Program-made: the position numbers and the translations under genes
The notes under the pieces: model-generated
Databases searched by the model: none
What the model was told of the DNA's origin: nothing
Seen by the model: only the letters and a program-made list of their open reading frames with translations
Assembly: GCF_004365175.1 (NCBI RefSeq)
Contig: NZ_SOCE01000001.1
Location: 5,029,403 to 5,093,402, forward strand
Source of the DNA: Kribbella voronezhensis
GTDB taxonomy: Bacteria > Actinomycetota > Actinomycetes > Propionibacteriales > Kribbellaceae
Reading direction: 5' to 3'
DNA: 64,000 nucleotides
In this document: in pieces, positions 33,083-40,845 of the stretch
Position numbering within the stretch: the first letter of the stretch is position 1
Layout of the letters: every line of letters begins with the position of its first letter

Positions 33083-33685
33083 ATGTTCAACCACCGTCAG
33101 GACCTTCAGTTCAAGTCGGTTCCCGAGCAGCCGGACGCCTGGTACGCGCGCCGTCTGGAGGACGTGCTCGGCGGCCAGTACGACGAGGTCGGCGTCGCCA
33201 TGCACTACATGTTCCAGCCCTGGGACATGCATGTTCCCGGCAGATATCGCGACCTGGTCTTCGGCCTCGGCGCCGAACAGGTCGCCAACATCGAGATGCT
33301 GGCGACGATGATCGCCCAGTTGCTGGAGCACGCTCCGGCGACCGTCCTCGACGACGCCGTCCGGCTCGACCCGGCGGTCGCCGCGGTGATCGGCGGCACC
33401 GACCTGCAACAGGCCATCGCCGTCGGCGCCGCGGCCCAGGCCGCGGACAACCCCTGGCAAGTTGCCTCCGGCAACGTCAGCCGGAACCTCGCGGCCGACT
33501 TCCGGACCAATGCCGACGCCGAACACCACCGCTGGACGCAGCTGTCCGGCCTCTACCGGCTGACAGATGACGCCGACATCCGGTACCTGCTCTCCTGCCT
33601 GCTGGCACGAGCCGCGGTGGATCGGCGGCTGTGCCGATCCGCTGCCGCGGAGCTGGCCGAGGACGCGCCGCTGGCGGACGGCTGA
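33083..33685 (+). CDS. Manganese-catalase-family protein lacking several metal ligands
   Basis: This 200-residue protein aligns without gaps to the ferritin-like core of Mn catalases (compare FNHRQDLQF, ARRLEDVLGGQYDE, EMLATMIAQLLE and the RTN...LYRLTDD region). By eye against the recalled Lactobacillus plantarum enzyme, Glu35 and Glu148 (here 147) are kept. Glu66 is Gln, His69 is Asn and His181 is Asp. The C-terminal extension is missing (200 versus ~266 residues). It is therefore probably not a catalase; a structural or signalling role is possible. It lies directly after the UBP gene. Confidence 0.8.
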   Translation: MFNHRQDLQFKSVPEQPDAWYARRLEDVLGGQYDEVGVAMHYMFQPWDMHVPGRYRDLVFGLGAEQVANIEMLATMIAQLLEHAPATVLDDAVRLDPAVAAVIGGTDLQQAIAVGAAAQAADNPWQVASGNVSRNLAADFRTNADAEHHRWTQLSGLYRLTDDADIRYLLSCLLARAAVDRRLCRSAAAELAEDAPLADG

Positions 33686-33842
33686 AGGATCCGCGACCTG
33701 TCGTGCCAGACAGATATTCCGTACTTCGGTGGGTACAGACAGGCATTCCTCAGTCGGCGAAGAGCTCCGTCCGATCGGTGAACCTGTGATCCGCGCGGAG
33801 TGTCGACCGTCTCCTGATTCCGCGTGGCTGAAGGGAGTTTCC

Positions 33843-34865
33843 ATGCGGGACCGTCCGCCCGTCGCCGAGATGACCGAGATTGCTGCCTCCACCGCTTCCT
33901 TGCCTGATCGGGCCAACGCGCTCCTGGACAGGCTCGACCGTTGGGTCCCGTTCGAAGCCGCGTGGCTGGCGCTGACCGATCCGTGGTCGAAGGTCTACGC
34001 ACCGATCGGCACCTGCAGGCTGGATCGATCGGTGACGTCCTACCTGGACCGTCCGGCGGTGGCCCAGGAGATCGAACTGACCGGACTGAACCGGGACCGG
34101 CCGCCCGTCAGCGTGGCGGAGCTTCCGATCGCGGTCGACGAGTTGCCGACTTGGGCGGAGTGCCTCACCCCGGCAGGCTTCCGCGAAGGTCTGGGCGTCG
34201 CCCTCTTCGAACCGAATGGCGCGCACGTAGGATTCCTCGGCCTGCTGTACTCCAGCAAGGAGCCTCCGACACCTGCGATGCGTGATCGCCTCGGGCAGCT
34301 TTCTCCGCTCATCGCCCGGGCACTGTCCCCGATGCGTTCACTCCTTGCCAGCACGCGCCTCGTGGAAGGTGCCGTCGCGGGTGCCGTCATGCTCCGCGAC
34401 GGCACCACCTGCCCGCTGCCGGGACTCGACGACCACACATTGCTCGACGCCGAGTCGCCGGTCGTGGACATCGCCCGGGGGACCCTCCTGGCGGGACAGG
34501 TCTACCGCTCGTTCCTGTGGCCGGTGGGAAACGACTCAGGAGCCGGCGACCACGTGCGGATGACCGTACTGGCGGCGACCGAGCTACCAGCTTTCGTCTT
34601 GGGCATAGTCCTGATGACGCCCGACTGCGGTGCCCGGGGCCTCACTCCACGAGAACTCCAGGTGCTGGGACTGCTGGTGGAGGGCTGCTCGAATCAGCAG
34701 ATCTCCCGGAGGCTGGTCGTAGCCCCTCGTACCGTCGCCACGCACGTCGAGCACCTCTTGGGCAAGCTGCAGGCGCCGACGAGAACGCTCGCCGCCGTAC
34801 GGGCGGAGCGGGAGGGCTGCTACGTCCCTCCCGCTCCCACCTGCCTGCCCGTCCGGCGGCATTGA
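33843..34865 (+). CDS. GAF-like/LuxR-HTH transcriptional regulator
   Basis: This 340-residue regulator has an N-terminal ~190-residue sensory region with GAF-like character (VPFEAAWLALTDPWSKVYAPIG...GLGVALFEPNGAHVGFLGLLYSS). A second segment follows, then a C-terminal LuxR HTH (~275-330: LTPRELQVLGLLVEGCSNQQISRRLVVAPRTVATHVEHLL in pieces). No receiver domain is present, so it probably senses a ligand directly. TGAAGGGAG precedes the ATG. It is a candidate regulator of the island's repeated element. Confidence 0.82.
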   Translation: MRDRPPVAEMTEIAASTASLPDRANALLDRLDRWVPFEAAWLALTDPWSKVYAPIGTCRLDRSVTSYLDRPAVAQEIELTGLNRDRPPVSVAELPIAVDELPTWAECLTPAGFREGLGVALFEPNGAHVGFLGLLYSSKEPPTPAMRDRLGQLSPLIARALSPMRSLLASTRLVEGAVAGAVMLRDGTTCPLPGLDDHTLLDAESPVVDIARGTLLAGQVYRSFLWPVGNDSGAGDHVRMTVLAATELPAFVLGIVLMTPDCGARGLTPRELQVLGLLVEGCSNQQISRRLVVAPRTVATHVEHLLGKLQAPTRTLAAVRAEREGCYVPPAPTCLPVRRH

Positions 34866-34926
34866 CCCGCACCGGTCGTCTAGCCAGCCGGACGGAACAC
34901 GGCACGAACGCAACCGTCCTCCTTGT

Positions 34927-35502
34927 TCATGCCCGGCCACCGGCGCCCGCCGACTGCGGGGCCTTGGCGAATTCCTGCACGATGCGTTCGCAGAAGGCCG
35001 GCAGATCGTCGGGGGACCGGCTCGTGGTGATGTTGCCATCGGTGACGACCTGCTCGTCCACCACCTCCGCGCCGGCGTTGCGCAGATCGGTGCGGACGCT
35101 CGGCCACGAGGTCAACCGGCGGCCTCGCGCCACATCGGCCTCGACGAAGCTCCACGGACCGTGGCAGATGGAAGCGACCGGCTTCCCGGACTGGACGAAG
35201 TTCCGGACGAACTCCACCGCGGCGGGTTCCATCCGCAACTTGTCCGGGTTCACCGTCCCGCCCGGCAGGAGCAATGCCTCGTAGTCGTCGACCGCCACCG
35301 AGCCGACCAGTTGGTCGACCGCGAAGGTCCCGGCATCCTCCAGATCGTGGTTGCGCGCCTGGATCTCGCCGCCGGCGATGGAGACGACCTCGGTGACGGC
35401 GCCGGCGTCGTCCAGTGCCTGCCGCGGTTGCTCCAGCTCGACCCGCTCCACCCCGTCCGCCGCGAGAATGGCGATCCGGCGTCCTTTCAGCTCTCCAGCC
35501 AT
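34927..35502 (-). CDS. PfpI/DJ-1-family protein
   Basis: This 191-residue DJ-1/PfpI superfamily member has the nucleophile elbow SICHGPW (Cys ~113), the Glu-bearing ADGVERVEL near the N-terminus and LLLPGGTVNPDKLR. The family contains proteases, deglycases and stress proteins. The ATG lies one base after the stop of the upstream formaldehyde-dehydrogenase-like gene, so the two form an operon. A link to carbonyl stress is plausible but inferred. Confidence 0.88.
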   Translation of the reverse strand: MAGELKGRRIAILAADGVERVELEQPRQALDDAGAVTEVVSIAGGEIQARNHDLEDAGTFAVDQLVGSVAVDDYEALLLPGGTVNPDKLRMEPAAVEFVRNFVQSGKPVASICHGPWSFVEADVARGRRLTSWPSVRTDLRNAGAEVVDEQVVTDGNITTSRSPDDLPAFCERIVQEFAKAPQSAGAGGRA

Positions 35503-35503
35503 G

Positions 35504-36664
35504 TCAGGCACCTGCCCCCGCCATCGTGGGATGCAGCACGACCTTCGTCCAGCCGTCATCCCGCTTGTCGAAGTGTTCGTAGGCCTCTGGCGCCTGGTCC
35601 AGGGGCAGCTCGTGACTTACGATGAACGACGGCTCGGCCTTGCCCGCGGCGATCAGGTCGCGCAGTTGCCGGTTGTACTTCTTGACCGGTGCCTGGCCGC
35701 TGCCGATGTGCTGGCCCTTGAACCAGAACATGCCGTAGTCGAAGGCGAGTTTGCCCTGCTTGGCCAGCTCGTCGTTGGCACCAGGGTCCTGGGGCACGAA
35801 GACTCCGACGTTACCGATCTTCCCCGTGAAGCGCACCGAGGCGACCAGCCGGTTCATCGTCAGGTTCGGCTGCTCCTGGCCGTCGGGCTCGTGGGCCTGG
35901 TAGCCGACGCACTCGCAGCCGTTGTCCGCGCCCAGCCCCATCGTCTCGTCGAGCACGGCCTGTACGGGATCGACCTTCGAGTCGTCGATGGCGATCGCTC
36001 CGATCGACTCGGCCAGCCGCAGCCGGTCGGGGTGGCGGTCGACGACCATCACCTTGCTCGCGCCCCGGATGGTCGCCGAGAGGGCGGCCATCAGCCCGAC
36101 CGGGCCGGCGCCGTAGATGACCGTCTGGTCGCCGGGCTGTACGCCGGCCAGCTCGGTGGCGTGATAGCCGGTCGGGAAGATGTCGGCGAGCATCACGTAG
36201 TCGGTCTGGCGCTCCTCGGCGTCCGCCCCGAGCCGCAGACAGTTGAAGTCACCCCAGGGCACCCGGAGAAGCTCGGCCTGCCCGCCGCCGTACGGGCCCA
36301 TGTCGGCGAAGCCGTACGCCGCGCCGGCCAGGTTGGGCTCCGGCTGGGCGGTCAGGCAGTAATTGGTGAGCTGACGCTCACAGTTCTTGCAGTGTCCGCA
36401 AGAGATGTTGAACGGCAGGACGACCCAGTCGTCCACCCGGACCTTGTCGACCCCGTCGCCGACCTCGACCACCTGGCCGAGGTTCTCGTGCCCGAACCAG
36501 CGGCCGGGCTCGAAGTCCGTCCGGCCCTCGTACATGTGCAGGTCCGAGCCGCAGATGTTCGCCGACGTGACCCGCACCAAGACGTCGGTCGGACGCTCGA
36601 TCCGTGCGTCCGACACCTCCTTGACCCTGACCTGACCGGGTCCCTCGTACACCACTGCCTTCAT
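35504..36664 (-). CDS. Zinc-dependent dehydrogenase, glutathione-independent formaldehyde dehydrogenase-like
   Basis: This 386-residue medium-chain dehydrogenase has the catalytic zinc ligands in NICGSDLHMYEG (Cys) and WFGHENLG (His). The structural zinc cluster is C-x2-C-x2-C-x7-C (SCGHCKNCERQLTNYC), and the NAD motif is VIYGAGPVGLMAAL (~175). The insert GFADMGPYGGGQAELLRVP is typical of the FdhA-type glutathione-independent formaldehyde dehydrogenases. It oxidises aldehydes or hydroxymethyl adducts with NAD. It is first in an operon with pfpI. A weak relative of the island element (ACCAC-N7-GTAATG) may lie ~50 bp upstream. Confidence 0.88.
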   Translation of the reverse strand: MKAVVYEGPGQVRVKEVSDARIERPTDVLVRVTSANICGSDLHMYEGRTDFEPGRWFGHENLGQVVEVGDGVDKVRVDDWVVLPFNISCGHCKNCERQLTNYCLTAQPEPNLAGAAYGFADMGPYGGGQAELLRVPWGDFNCLRLGADAEERQTDYVMLADIFPTGYHATELAGVQPGDQTVIYGAGPVGLMAALSATIRGASKVMVVDRHPDRLRLAESIGAIAIDDSKVDPVQAVLDETMGLGADNGCECVGYQAHEPDGQEQPNLTMNRLVASVRFTGKIGNVGVFVPQDPGANDELAKQGKLAFDYGMFWFKGQHIGSGQAPVKKYNRQLRDLIAAGKAEPSFIVSHELPLDQAPEAYEHFDKRDDGWTKVVLHPTMAGAGA

Positions 36665-36766
36665 GCTGCCTCCTCGTCGCCGATGCGCCCTACGCCGTGA
36701 ACTTCGGTTTCCATTACAGGCAGCGTGGTTCGAGGATTGGTATCGGCAGAAATGCCGACCCGGCGG

Positions 36767-37237
36767 TCAGCAGGTGGTCCGGCGGTCGGAAGCCGGCCAG
36801 ATGTAGGGGAGGTCGGTGGGCTCGTTGAAGAGGTTGCCGTAGTAGGCCGGGTCCTTGCGGAGCAGGGCCGAGCGGTGGCTGCGGTGGAAGGCGTTGTCGC
36901 CTAGCCATGGGGGTAGGTCACCGGCTGCTGCCAGGGCTGTTTGGGGGCGGACGGTGGTGACGTCGCAGTGGTTGGCCAGGTCGGTTCGAAGGGTTGGTTC
37001 GCAGGTGTCGGGGTGGCCGGTGGTGGTCCAGGCCGAGCAGATTTCGAGGCCGTAGCGGACCAGGGCTTCCTCGTAGCCGGTCCACATCTTTACGGCTGGA
37101 TGGTGGCGCCAGCCGTAGTTCGCGATGGTCAGGCCGCGGAGGATCTGGATTGTTTCCACTCGTTGTTTACCGAGGCGCTGGGGGTCGAGTACGCGCGCGG
37201 TTGCGGCGAAGTCGGGGTAGGGGAGGAAGGACTGCAT
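36767..37237 (-). CDS. MSMEG_6728-like / pyrimidine-dimer-glycosylase-type small protein
   Basis: This 156-residue protein begins with MQSFLPYPDFAATARVLDPQRLGKQRVE, an arrangement typical of the endonuclease-V/Pyr_excise-related family seen in actinomycetes (MSMEG_6728 type). Conserved Trp/His-rich stretches follow (YGWRHHPAVKMWTGYEEAL, FHRSHRSALLRKDPAYY). A DNA-repair role is only inferred from family resemblance. The start ATG was chosen because the family begins at this Met; the upstream frame is proline-rich noise. Confidence 0.75.
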   Translation of the reverse strand: MQSFLPYPDFAATARVLDPQRLGKQRVETIQILRGLTIANYGWRHHPAVKMWTGYEEALVRYGLEICSAWTTTGHPDTCEPTLRTDLANHCDVTTVRPQTALAAAGDLPPWLGDNAFHRSHRSALLRKDPAYYGNLFNEPTDLPYIWPASDRRTTC

Positions 37238-37263
37238 GGGGTTTCTGTCCGCTGGGGGAGAGG

Positions 37264-37758
37264 TCAGAGTTCGACTGTTTCGTTGGTGGCGGGGAAATTG
37301 TCGGGGTTGCGGGTGATGGCTGCTCGGGCGGCGCCCAGGAGGCGGACTGCTTTGCTGCTTGGGCCTTCCCAGTACTCCGCACTGTCGGCGTGCACCTTGA
37401 TGAGAACCAGTCCTTCGGTTTCCAGGCCGTCGGGGAACCAGGCTTTGAGGGGTGGGGACCACAGGTCTTCGGCTTTGGCTCGGTCGTGTACGAGTTCGGC
37501 GGTGCCTGAGATGGAGGTCCACTCGCTGCTTTTGTCGTTGGTGAAGCTGACGTTGATCTGCGGATCGATCACTATTTCCTGGGCTTTGGCGGAGTCGTCG
37601 TACGCGAAGAACCAGAGGTCTCCGTCGAATTCGGCTTCCTGGAGTGCCATCGGCCGGGCTACGTGCTTCCCGTCAGCGGTCATTGTCGTCAGCATGCAGA
37701 TCTTGGCGCGCTTCACCAGTTGCGCGATGTGGCTGACCGGGGTGTCGGTTTCGGACAT
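37264..37758 (-). CDS. Pyridoxamine-5'-phosphate-oxidase-fold general stress protein
   Basis: This 164-residue split-barrel flavin-binding protein resembles general stress protein 26: AQLVKRAKICMLTTMTADGKHVARPM at the N-terminus, LWFFAYDDSAKAQEI near the middle, and EYWEGPSSKAVRLLGAA near the end. Family members bind FMN or F420; the substrate is unknown. It lies just upstream of the MSMEG_6728-like gene on the same strand and may be co-transcribed (26-bp gap). Confidence 0.85.
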   Translation of the reverse strand: MSETDTPVSHIAQLVKRAKICMLTTMTADGKHVARPMALQEAEFDGDLWFFAYDDSAKAQEIVIDPQINVSFTNDKSSEWTSISGTAELVHDRAKAEDLWSPPLKAWFPDGLETEGLVLIKVHADSAEYWEGPSSKAVRLLGAARAAITRNPDNFPATNETVEL

Positions 37759-38171
37759 CTTGCGTGCTCCTCGCGACGATCGGGTCCCCGCCGTGGCCGG
37801 CGGACACCTCGCAGTACCCGGACGGCGGCCGGAGCATCACAAACTTATGCAAGGCGGGCGATGCTTGGCCTCATCAGAATGTTCGGGGCTGGCCACCATT
37901 CATGGGAGCTGCTGCGGCGCAGCGGACGCCGAGAGGTCCGCGTCGGCGAGATTCTCTGCGCATCAGATCGGGCGAGGACAACTCAGTCGGTCCTCGCCTC
38001 GTCCGACCGAAGCTGATTGGGCGGCATTCTGAGCCGGCGGCGCCACCTTCGCCCGTAGGCGGCGTCGTGGGGGAGATCGGCGGAGGAGCTGGTGGTCGGT
38101 GTGTCGATCTGGGGTTGACCCGTTCGACGTGAGAGTAAGTGGGCGACGACTTTCGATGAAGGAGTGCAGCG
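37759..38171. other. 413-bp intergenic region; no convincing gene
   Basis: This region separates the divergent stress-protein and DGPF genes. Open frames here have Arg/Gly/Pro-rich shadow composition. The only recognisable signal is the TGTCGA-N17-CGAC promoter at 38102-38128, with GAAGGAG before the DGPF ATG. Confidence 0.5.
38102..38128 (+). promoter_or_regulatory. ECF42-type promoter upstream of DGPF gene
   Basis: TGTCGA (38102-38107) and CGAC (38125-38128) are separated by exactly 17 bp. This is the promoter type reported for ECF42 sigma factors. The same pair with the same spacing lies at 39986-40012. The ECF42-like sigma gene is directly downstream, so autoregulation is likely. Confidence 0.65.
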
Positions 38172-38549
38172 ATGCGTTACATGATCATCAACAAGGCGGA
38201 TGCGGACACCGAGGCTGGGCGGATGGTCAGCCAGGAGGTGGCTGAGGGGGTCGGCAAGGTGGTGGAGGACTTGTCGAAGGCCGGGGTGTTGTTGTTTGCC
38301 GAGGGGGTGCATCGGAGTTCGCTGGGGGCGCGGGTGAAGGTGGCCGGGGGTAAGCGGACGGTGACGGATGGGCCGTTCGCGGAGACCAAGGAACTGATCG
38401 GTGGCGTGATCGTCATCGATGTGCGGAACAAGGATGAGGCGATCGAGTGGGCTGCCCGGTTGGCCGCCGCGTTGGACGCCGAGGTGGAGGTCCGGCGCGT
38501 GGTCGAGGAGGCGGACTTCGGCCCGGACTCGGACCTCTTCCAGAAGTAG
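38172..38549 (+). CDS. YCII/DGPF-domain protein
   Basis: This 125-residue YCII-like alpha/beta-barrel protein has the motif VTDGPFAETKELIGG (residues ~67-80) that defines the DGPF group. Genes of this kind are characteristically adjacent to ECF42 sigma factors and belong to their regulons. Their enzymatic role is unknown. ATGAAGGAGTGCAGCG precedes the ATG. Confidence 0.92.
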   Translation: MRYMIINKADADTEAGRMVSQEVAEGVGKVVEDLSKAGVLLFAEGVHRSSLGARVKVAGGKRTVTDGPFAETKELIGGVIVIDVRNKDEAIEWAARLAAALDAEVEVRRVVEEADFGPDSDLFQK

Positions 38550-38636
38550 GAACTCCAAGAGCTCGGCAGGGAGAGGCAGCGACTCGGAGCGCCGGGTCGC
38601 TTGCCTTGACCCGGGGGGTGCTGTTCTATCGGTCGG

Positions 38637-39893
38637 GTGACGGTTACGGACACCCACGGGGCGATTGACGCGGTCTGGCGGATCGAGTCGGCGCGGATCA
38701 TCGCCGGCGTCGCGCGGATCGTGCGGGATGTGGGGTTGGCCGAGGAGTTGGCGCAGGACGCGTTGGTGGCTGCGTTGGAGCAGTGGCCGGAGTCCGGCGT
38801 ACCGAACAATCCCGGCGCCTGGCTGATGGCGATCGCCAAGCGGCGGGCGATCGACCTGATCCGGCGCAAGGAGACGTACCAGCGCAAGCTCGTCGAGATG
38901 GGGCATCAGCTCGAGATCGACGGGGAGAGCGTCGAGGACGACGTCGAGGCGATTCTCGAGGACACCATCGAGGACGATCTGCTCCGGCTGCTGTTCACCG
39001 CCTGCCACCCGGTGCTGACCACCGACGCCCGGGTCTCGCTGACGCTGCGGTTGCTCGGCGGGCTGAAGACCGACGAGATCGCGCGGGCGTTCCTGGCGCC
39101 CGAGTCGACGATCGCGCAGCGGATCGTGCGCGCGAAGCGCAACCTGGCCAAGGCGGAGGCACAGTTCGAGGTACCGACCGGTGATGAGCTGGTCAACCGG
39201 CTGTCGTCGGTGCTCGAGGTCATCTACCTGATCTACAACGAGGGGTACTCCGCGACCGCCGGTGACGACTGGATGCGCCCGACGCTCTGCAACGAGGCGA
39301 TGCGGCTGGGCCGGTTGCTGGCCGAGCTGATGCCGAACGAATCCGAGGTGCACGGCCTGGTCGCGCTGATGGAACTGCAGGCGTCCCGGGCCAATGCCCG
39401 CGTCGGCCCGTCCGGCGAGCCGGTGCTGCTGCTCGACCAGGACCGCCGTCGTTGGGACCGCCTGCTGATCCGCCGCGGCCTGGAGAGCATCGATCGCGCC
39501 TGGTCGACCGAGGAACCACCTGGCCCGTACTTGCTGCAGGCTGCCATCGCCGCCTGCCATGCTCGCGCGGCCGAGGCCGAGGACACCGACTGGGCGCGCA
39601 TCGCCGGCCTGTACGCCGTACTCGCCGAGGTCACCCCGTCGCCGGTGGTGGAGCTGAACCGGGCGGTGGCGATCTCGATGGCGTTCGGGCCCGAGCGCGG
39701 CCTCGTCGCCGTGGACGCGCTGCTCGACGAGCCGACGTTGAAGGACTATCACCTGCTGCCGAGTGTCCGGGGCGATCTGTTGTTCAAGCTCGGCCGGCTG
39801 GACGAGGCCCGGGCCGAGTTCGAGCGGGCGGCCGGGCTGACCCGCAACGAGCGGGAACGAGCCTTCCTCCTGAACCGAGCCGCGGCCTGCTGA
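38637..39893 (+). CDS. ECF42-type RNA polymerase sigma factor with TPR-like C-terminal extension
   Basis: This 418-residue protein has sigma region 2 (~10-75: ARIVRDVGLAEELAQDALVAALEQWP, NNPGAWLMAIAKRRAIDLIRR) and region 4 (~125-175: LTLRLLGGLKTDEIARAFLAPESTIAQRIVRAKR). A ~240-residue helical extension with TPR-like repeats ends in the typical FKLGRLDEARAEFERAAGLTRNERERAFL. This layout is ECF42, which has no anti-sigma gene and is regulated through the extension. The start is GTG with a weak ribosome binding site. The last codons are part of a ~20-bp tandem repeat. Confidence 0.9.
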   Translation: MTVTDTHGAIDAVWRIESARIIAGVARIVRDVGLAEELAQDALVAALEQWPESGVPNNPGAWLMAIAKRRAIDLIRRKETYQRKLVEMGHQLEIDGESVEDDVEAILEDTIEDDLLRLLFTACHPVLTTDARVSLTLRLLGGLKTDEIARAFLAPESTIAQRIVRAKRNLAKAEAQFEVPTGDELVNRLSSVLEVIYLIYNEGYSATAGDDWMRPTLCNEAMRLGRLLAELMPNESEVHGLVALMELQASRANARVGPSGEPVLLLDQDRRRWDRLLIRRGLESIDRAWSTEEPPGPYLLQAAIAACHARAAEAEDTDWARIAGLYAVLAEVTPSPVVELNRAVAISMAFGPERGLVAVDALLDEPTLKDYHLLPSVRGDLLFKLGRLDEARAEFERAAGLTRNERERAFLLNRAAAC

Positions 39894-39928
39894 ACCGACC
39901 GCGGCCTGCTGAACCGAGCCGCAGCCTC
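39870..39928. repeat. Three ~20-bp tandem repeats across the sigma-factor stop codon
   Basis: CTGAACCGAGCCGCGGCCTG occurs at 39870-39889, then with a 1-bp deletion at 39890-39908, then as an imperfect copy to ~39928. The first copy encodes the end of the sigma factor (LNRAAAC) and the second contains the TGA, so copy number could change the C-terminus. Confidence 0.6.
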
Positions 39929-39985
39929 GAAAACCCGGCCGCCCGGACCAGACTGATCACACGGCAGAAATTGCTTCGGCGGTTT

Positions 39986-40012
39986 TGTCGAAAGGCTGTC
40001 GGGGAGTTCGAC
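39986..40012 (+). promoter_or_regulatory. ECF42-type promoter upstream of alpha/beta hydrolase operon
   Basis: TGTCGA (39986-39991), 17 bp, then CGAC (40009-40012) is the same motif pair and spacing as upstream of the DGPF gene. It precedes the hydrolase start by ~55 bp and predicts that the hydrolase operon belongs to the sigma factor's regulon. Confidence 0.65.
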
Positions 40013-40065
40013 GCAGTGATGAGGCCAGGTGAGCGGCACCGGGCTCGAGTGGTTCAGAGGAGCTC

Positions 40066-40845
40066 ATGATGGAGAAGGTCATTTCTGCGGACGGCACCGC
40101 GATCGCCTACGACAAGCTGGGCGCGGGCCCGGCTGTCGTCCTGGTCTGCGGCGGATCCGTCGACCGGATGTCGAACGCCCCGCTCGCCTCGTTGCTGGCG
40201 GAGAAGTACACCGTCTACAACTACGACCGGCGCGGCCGGGGCGACAGCGGTGACGGCGAGGTCTACGAGATCGAGCGCGAGTTCGAGGACCTGGACGCGA
40301 TCTTCGCGGTCGCGGGTGGCTCGGCCCACCTGTACGGAACCTCGTCCGGGGCCGCTCTCGCCGCATTGGCGACCGCCGCCGGCCGACCCGTGAACCGGCT
40401 GGCGCTGTGGGAGCCGCCGTACATCGTGGAAGGCACCCGCGAGCGGCCGCCGGCGAACACCGCCGACATCTACCGCGAGTTCGTGGCAGCGGGCCGGCGC
40501 GACAAGGCAGCGGAGTACTTCATGGCCGAGGTGGTCGGACTGCCGGCCGAGTTCGTCGCGATGGCGAAGGAGTCGCCATGGTGGCCGGCTCAGGAGGCCA
40601 TCGCGCACACCCTCGCGTACGACGCGACGATCATGGGCGACTACTCCGTCCCGGTCGAGGCGCTCGCGGCTATCGCCGTACCGACCCAGGTGCTCACCGG
40701 CGGCGCCTCGGACGACTGGATGAAGGCAGGAAACGAGGTCGTGGTCCAGGCGCTCAGCGACGGCAGCCACCGGATCCTCCCTGGTCAACAGCACAACGTC
40801 GACGCCGGCGTCCTGGCGCCCGCTCTCAAGGAGTTCTTCGCATGA
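40066..40845 (+). CDS. Alpha/beta-fold hydrolase, first of a paralogous pair
   Basis: This 259-residue hydrolase has the nucleophile elbow GTSSGAA (~94), the oxyanion region VVLVCGGSVD and the conserved segment YDRRGRGDSGD shared word for word with the next gene. A late His in GQQHNV completes the likely triad. AGAGGAG lies three bases before the first ATG, so the second ATG (40069) may be the true start. Stop and next start overlap (ATGA). The substrate is unknown. Confidence 0.85.
   Translation: MMEKVISADGTAIAYDKLGAGPAVVLVCGGSVDRMSNAPLASLLAEKYTVYNYDRRGRGDSGDGEVYEIEREFEDLDAIFAVAGGSAHLYGTSSGAALAALATAAGRPVNRLALWEPPYIVEGTRERPPANTADIYREFVAAGRRDKAAEYFMAEVVGLPAEFVAMAKESPWWPAQEAIAHTLAYDATIMGDYSVPVEALAAIAVPTQVLTGGASDDWMKAGNEVVVQALSDGSHRILPGQQHNVDAGVLAPALKEFFA

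Noticed and set aside
36695..36730. Sixth copy of the ACYAC-N8-GGGATG element upstream of the formaldehyde dehydrogenase-like gene
   Set aside because: ACCAC-N7-GTAATG has the wrong spacer length and two mismatches in the second block, so it is too weak to count.
37764..38132. A 122-codon frame in the intergenic region before the DGPF gene
   Set aside because: It is Pro/Gly/Arg-rich, overlaps the ECF42-type promoter and shows no protein-like pattern.
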